Assembly (NCBI GenBank): GCA_900550395.1 | Contig: URSD01000038.1 | Span: 1-24,351, forward strand | From: an uncultured Porphyromonadaceae bacterium | Lineage (GTDB): Bacteria; Bacteroidota; Bacteroidia; Bacteroidales; Muribaculaceae | Direction: 5' to 3' | Length of the DNA: 24,351 bases | In this document: positions 22,221-24,351 of the stretch, piece by piece | Layout of the letters: every line of letters starts with the position of its first letter | Position numbering within the stretch: position 1 is the stretch's first letter | The notes under the pieces: generated by a model | The model's database searches: none | Seen by the model: the letters and a program-made list of their open reading frames with translations, nothing else | Told to the model about the DNA's origin: nothing | Made by a program: the position numbers and the translations under genes

Positions 22221-23669
22221 ATGTTCCCCACATTGGCTACACTGTTCGGTAACGGCTGGATGTATTACATCCTGGCTACGCTCTATGCGCTGACGGTTGT
22301 GGGCATTGTGATAGTCATCATTTCAGAAAACCGCAACCCGGTCAAGTCGCTGGCCTGGGTGACGGTTCTGTTGTTGTTGCCCGTAGCGGGTATTCTGCTG
22401 TACGTGTTCTTCGGACGCAGCATCAAGAACAAGCGCATGATCTCGCGCCGCAACCGCCGCAGGCTGAAGAAGCGCGAACTGCGGTTGCCGCGCGACAGGC
22501 GCCCCGAGGGGCTGACGATGGAAAGCGAGCAGAAGATACGCCTGGGGCGCTCGCTGACCGGGGCGCCGTTTCATCCCGGTAATGACATAACGATATTCAC
22601 CTGCGGACGTGAGAAATTTGACGCGCTCAAGGATGACCTGCGCCGTGCCCGCAGGTCGATCTGTCTGCAATATTACATCATAAACGACGACAAGGCAGGG
22701 CGCGAGCTGCGCGATATCCTGATGGAACGGGCCCGGGCCGGAGTGGTTGTCCGAGTGATTTATGACCATGTGGGGTCCTGGGGCACGCCAAACCGTTTCT
22801 TTCGGGAGATGAGCGACGCCGGGGTGCAGGTGTTCCCGTTCTTCAAGGTCACGTTCCCGCAGCTCGGCACGAAGGTGAACTGGCGCAACCATCGCAAGAT
22901 ATGTGTGATAGACGGCGCTATAGGCTACATCGGCGGCATGAACATAGCCGACCGCTACATGGATGGAGGTCCGAAGTTCGCATTGTGGCGCGACACGCAT
23001 GCGCGCGTGTGCGGTCCCATCGTGGCCTCGCTGCTTTACAGTTTCACGGTGGACTGGAATTTTATGGGACAGCCGCTGATTGACGACATAGCTGACCCTA
23101 TGGCTCTTTACGGCAAGGGCGACGCCGGCATGCAGCTGCTCGCCACGGGCCCGACGTCGCAGTGGTCGGACATCGAGTTCCTGTTCCAGAAGGCCATAGC
23201 CACGGCAAAACGCCGCATTTATATCCAGACACCCTACTTCCTGCCTACCGACAGCCTGCTGAAAACGCTTCAGTCGGCGGCTCTGTCGCATGTGGATGTT
23301 CGCATAATGATTCCGCAGCACAGCGACTCGCGCATGCTCACCTATGCCTCGGAGAGCTATATTTCGGAGTGCCTGCGTTCGGGCATCAAGTTCTACCGCT
23401 ACACGGCCGGAATGCTGCACAGCAAGACTATACTCGTCGACGACGAGTTCTCAACCATCGGGTCGTCCAACTTCGACTTCCGAAGCTTCGAGCACAACTT
23501 CGAGGCCAATCTGTTCATATATTCCAGAAGTGTGAACGAGCGAATGGCCGAGATATTCCGCAACGATATGCATCAGTGCGAACGGGTGGTGCCGGCGGTG
23601 TGGCGCCGCCGGCCGCTGCGCGACAAAGCCATGCAGTCGCTCCTGCGATTGCTCAGCCCTATCCTGTGA
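22221..23669 (+). CDS. cls: Cardiolipin synthase (phospholipase D family)
   Basis: The 482-residue membrane protein makes cardiolipin from phosphatidylglycerol. It has two N-terminal membrane helices (about 14-35 and 44-64) and a basic segment (about 67-95). Two HKD motifs of the phospholipase D superfamily follow: H224-R-K226 to D231 followed by GYIGGMN, and H400-S-K402 to D407 followed by STIGSSN. Both motifs are complete, and the length is typical. The ATG lies 3 bases after the DUF4831 stop. It is the last gene of the nnr group. Confidence 0.95.
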   Translation: MFPTLATLFGNGWMYYILATLYALTVVGIVIVIISENRNPVKSLAWVTVLLLLPVAGILLYVFFGRSIKNKRMISRRNRRRLKKRELRLPRDRRPEGLTMESEQKIRLGRSLTGAPFHPGNDITIFTCGREKFDALKDDLRRARRSICLQYYIINDDKAGRELRDILMERARAGVVVRVIYDHVGSWGTPNRFFREMSDAGVQVFPFFKVTFPQLGTKVNWRNHRKICVIDGAIGYIGGMNIADRYMDGGPKFALWRDTHARVCGPIVASLLYSFTVDWNFMGQPLIDDIADPMALYGKGDAGMQLLATGPTSQWSDIEFLFQKAIATAKRRIYIQTPYFLPTDSLLKTLQSAALSHVDVRIMIPQHSDSRMLTYASESYISECLRSGIKFYRYTAGMLHSKTILVDDEFSTIGSSNFDFRSFEHNFEANLFIYSRSVNERMAEIFRNDMHQCERVVPAVWRRRPLRDKAMQSLLRLLSPIL

Positions 23670-23690
23670 ACATATTCATCTTTGAAACAT

Positions 23691-24167
23691 ATGAAAAAAT
23701 CAAGCAAAGCACTTGCAATCATGATGATGGCTGCGCTTGCCGCATCTTGTGCCGGCAAGACGTCCGGGAACGACGGATCGGTTCCGGCGCAGGCATCAGA
23801 GGCCGCGCCTTTCGACCTTACAGGCCGATGGGATATCGAGAATATTGTGATTGACGATTCCACATACGTGCGACCCTCGGAGGCCGTACCGGGAGTCAGC
23901 CAGTACATGACATTCGACGGCGGTGAGTATTATATCCACACCAACTGCAACTCTATCTCCGGCTCTTACGTGCAGTCCGGCGATTCGCTTCGGCTGGGCG
24001 ACGGCGCCATGACGGAGATGGCCTGCGATAATATGGACGTCGAGGATATTCTGCGTCGCGTGCTTCCGAATATTGCAACTATCGACGTCCAGAGCGACTC
24101 GGTGGTGCGCCTCAACGGAGCCGCCCCGGCCGAGTGCATCCTTCTGCGCCGCACCACCGGCAACTGA
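23691..24167 (+). CDS. META-domain (HslJ-like) lipoprotein
   Basis: The 158-residue protein starts with a lipoprotein signal (MKKSSKALAIMMMAALAASC, probable lipidated C20). After a short low-complexity linker, the mature part resembles the META/HslJ domain: LTGRWDIENIVID, a YMTFDGGEYYIHTNCNSISG motif and a GAMTEMACDNMDVEDILRRVLP stretch with the conserved C in MTxMAC. HslJ-type proteins are linked to envelope or stress functions, but the exact role is not known. An in-frame TTG at 23682 lies within a weak -7-like element (CATCTTTG, 23677-23684), so the ATG at 23691 is the start. No clear terminator follows it. Confidence 0.85.
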   Translation: MKKSSKALAIMMMAALAASCAGKTSGNDGSVPAQASEAAPFDLTGRWDIENIVIDDSTYVRPSEAVPGVSQYMTFDGGEYYIHTNCNSISGSYVQSGDSLRLGDGAMTEMACDNMDVEDILRRVLPNIATIDVQSDSVVRLNGAAPAECILLRRTTGN

Positions 24168-24231
24168 ACTACGGCAGCGCAGGGATACTTATTCCGCCGG
24201 GTGGATTCGTAACCGGTTATAAATAAAAAAA

Positions 24232-24272
24232 GAGAAACCCGGGCGATTGAAATTCAATCACCCGGGTTTCTC
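24232..24272 (-). terminator. Intrinsic terminator of the tRNA-Leu gene
   Basis: A 12-bp perfect stem pairs 24232-24243 with 24261-24272. After one C-A mismatch a further 6 bp pair around an AAT loop. On the minus strand the hairpin is followed by seven T. It starts 4 bases after the tRNA 3' end. Confidence 0.85.
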
Positions 24273-24276
24273 AAAG

Positions 24277-24351
24277 TGTCCGAAATGAGACTCGAACTCA
24301 CACGATCTAATGATCACTACCCCCTCAAAGTAGCGCGTCTACCAATTCCGC
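24277..24351 (-). tRNA. tRNA-Leu(GAG), 5' end cut by the window edge
   Basis: Read on the minus strand, the end of the window gives a D-arm beginning GCGGAATTGGTAGACGCG and an anticodon stem CTACT/GGTAG with loop TTGAGGG, so the anticodon is GAG (24324-24326). A long variable arm with a GATC/GATC stem, a T-arm GTGAG-TTCGAGT-CTCAT and an acceptor strand TTCGGAC plus discriminator A complete it. The long variable arm fits class II leucine tRNA. About 10 bases of the 5' end lie beyond the window. The CCA end is not encoded. Confidence 0.93.

Noticed and set aside
24277..24351. tRNA gene as a possible integration site at the right edge
   Set aside because: No integrase, direct repeat or att-like duplication is visible within the window. 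The far side of the tRNA is not available.

Overview
This looks like a chromosomal window from a GC-rich member of the Bacteroidales, most likely Muribaculaceae-like. The placement is an inference from four things: several promoters fit the Bacteroidetes form (TTTG, about 19 bases, TAnnTTTG); Shine-Dalgarno sites are nearly absent; Bacteroidales-typical families are present (DUF4831, GH43 enzymes, a cysteine-less Mrp-type ATPase, a PstS-like lipoprotein beside a TPR protein); and base composition is high for the order. Most of the content is conserved housekeeping. No transposase, integrase, CRISPR array or phage module was seen.

Layout. Positions 1-241 are AT-rich and non-coding and carry a very long hairpin. 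A minus-strand block follows: a TIR-domain protein with a zinc ribbon and an L7/L12-like C-terminus (242-1528), frr (1599-2159) and pyrH (2193-2909). A divergent promoter region (2910-3077) leads into a secreted endonuclease I-family nuclease (3078-5495). Next on the plus strand is a tight group of a FtsB/DivIC-like protein, an Mrp/NBP35-type ATPase and aroQ (5567-7415). It is followed by a second group with its own promoter: a MazG-like pyrophosphohydrolase, deoC, a GYF/CD225 membrane protein and a DUF2752 membrane protein (7452-9578), each joined by a stop/start overlap. Two overlapping GH43 glycosidase genes (9690-13165) form a small carbohydrate module without SusC/SusD in view.

The minus strand resumes with a Cof-type HAD phosphatase and rarA (13168-15300). 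Then comes an envelope operon of a small two-helix membrane protein, a PstS-like lipoprotein and a periplasmic TPR protein (18319 down to 15374), and then mscL-aroK (19450 down to 18480). The last plus-strand group is nnr, a DUF4831 protein and a cardiolipin synthase (19588-23669), followed by a META/HslJ-like lipoprotein (23691-24167). A tRNA-Leu(GAG) on the minus strand is cut by the right edge of the window, with its terminator intact.

How the genes work together. frr and pyrH are the usual translation/UMP kinase pair. The MazG-like protein and DeoC are both nucleotide-handling enzymes. aroQ and aroK are two separated shikimate-pathway genes. The GH43 pair and the secreted nuclease point to a life on polymeric substrates. 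The most unusual item is the TIR protein directly downstream of frr, because it combines a TIR domain retaining the expected glutamate, coiled coils, a zinc ribbon and a ribosomal-stalk-like domain. Secondary oddities are an Nnr whose epimerase half has lost its NNGGD loop, an Mrp-type protein with no cysteine at all, and a promoter only four bases ahead of a start codon.
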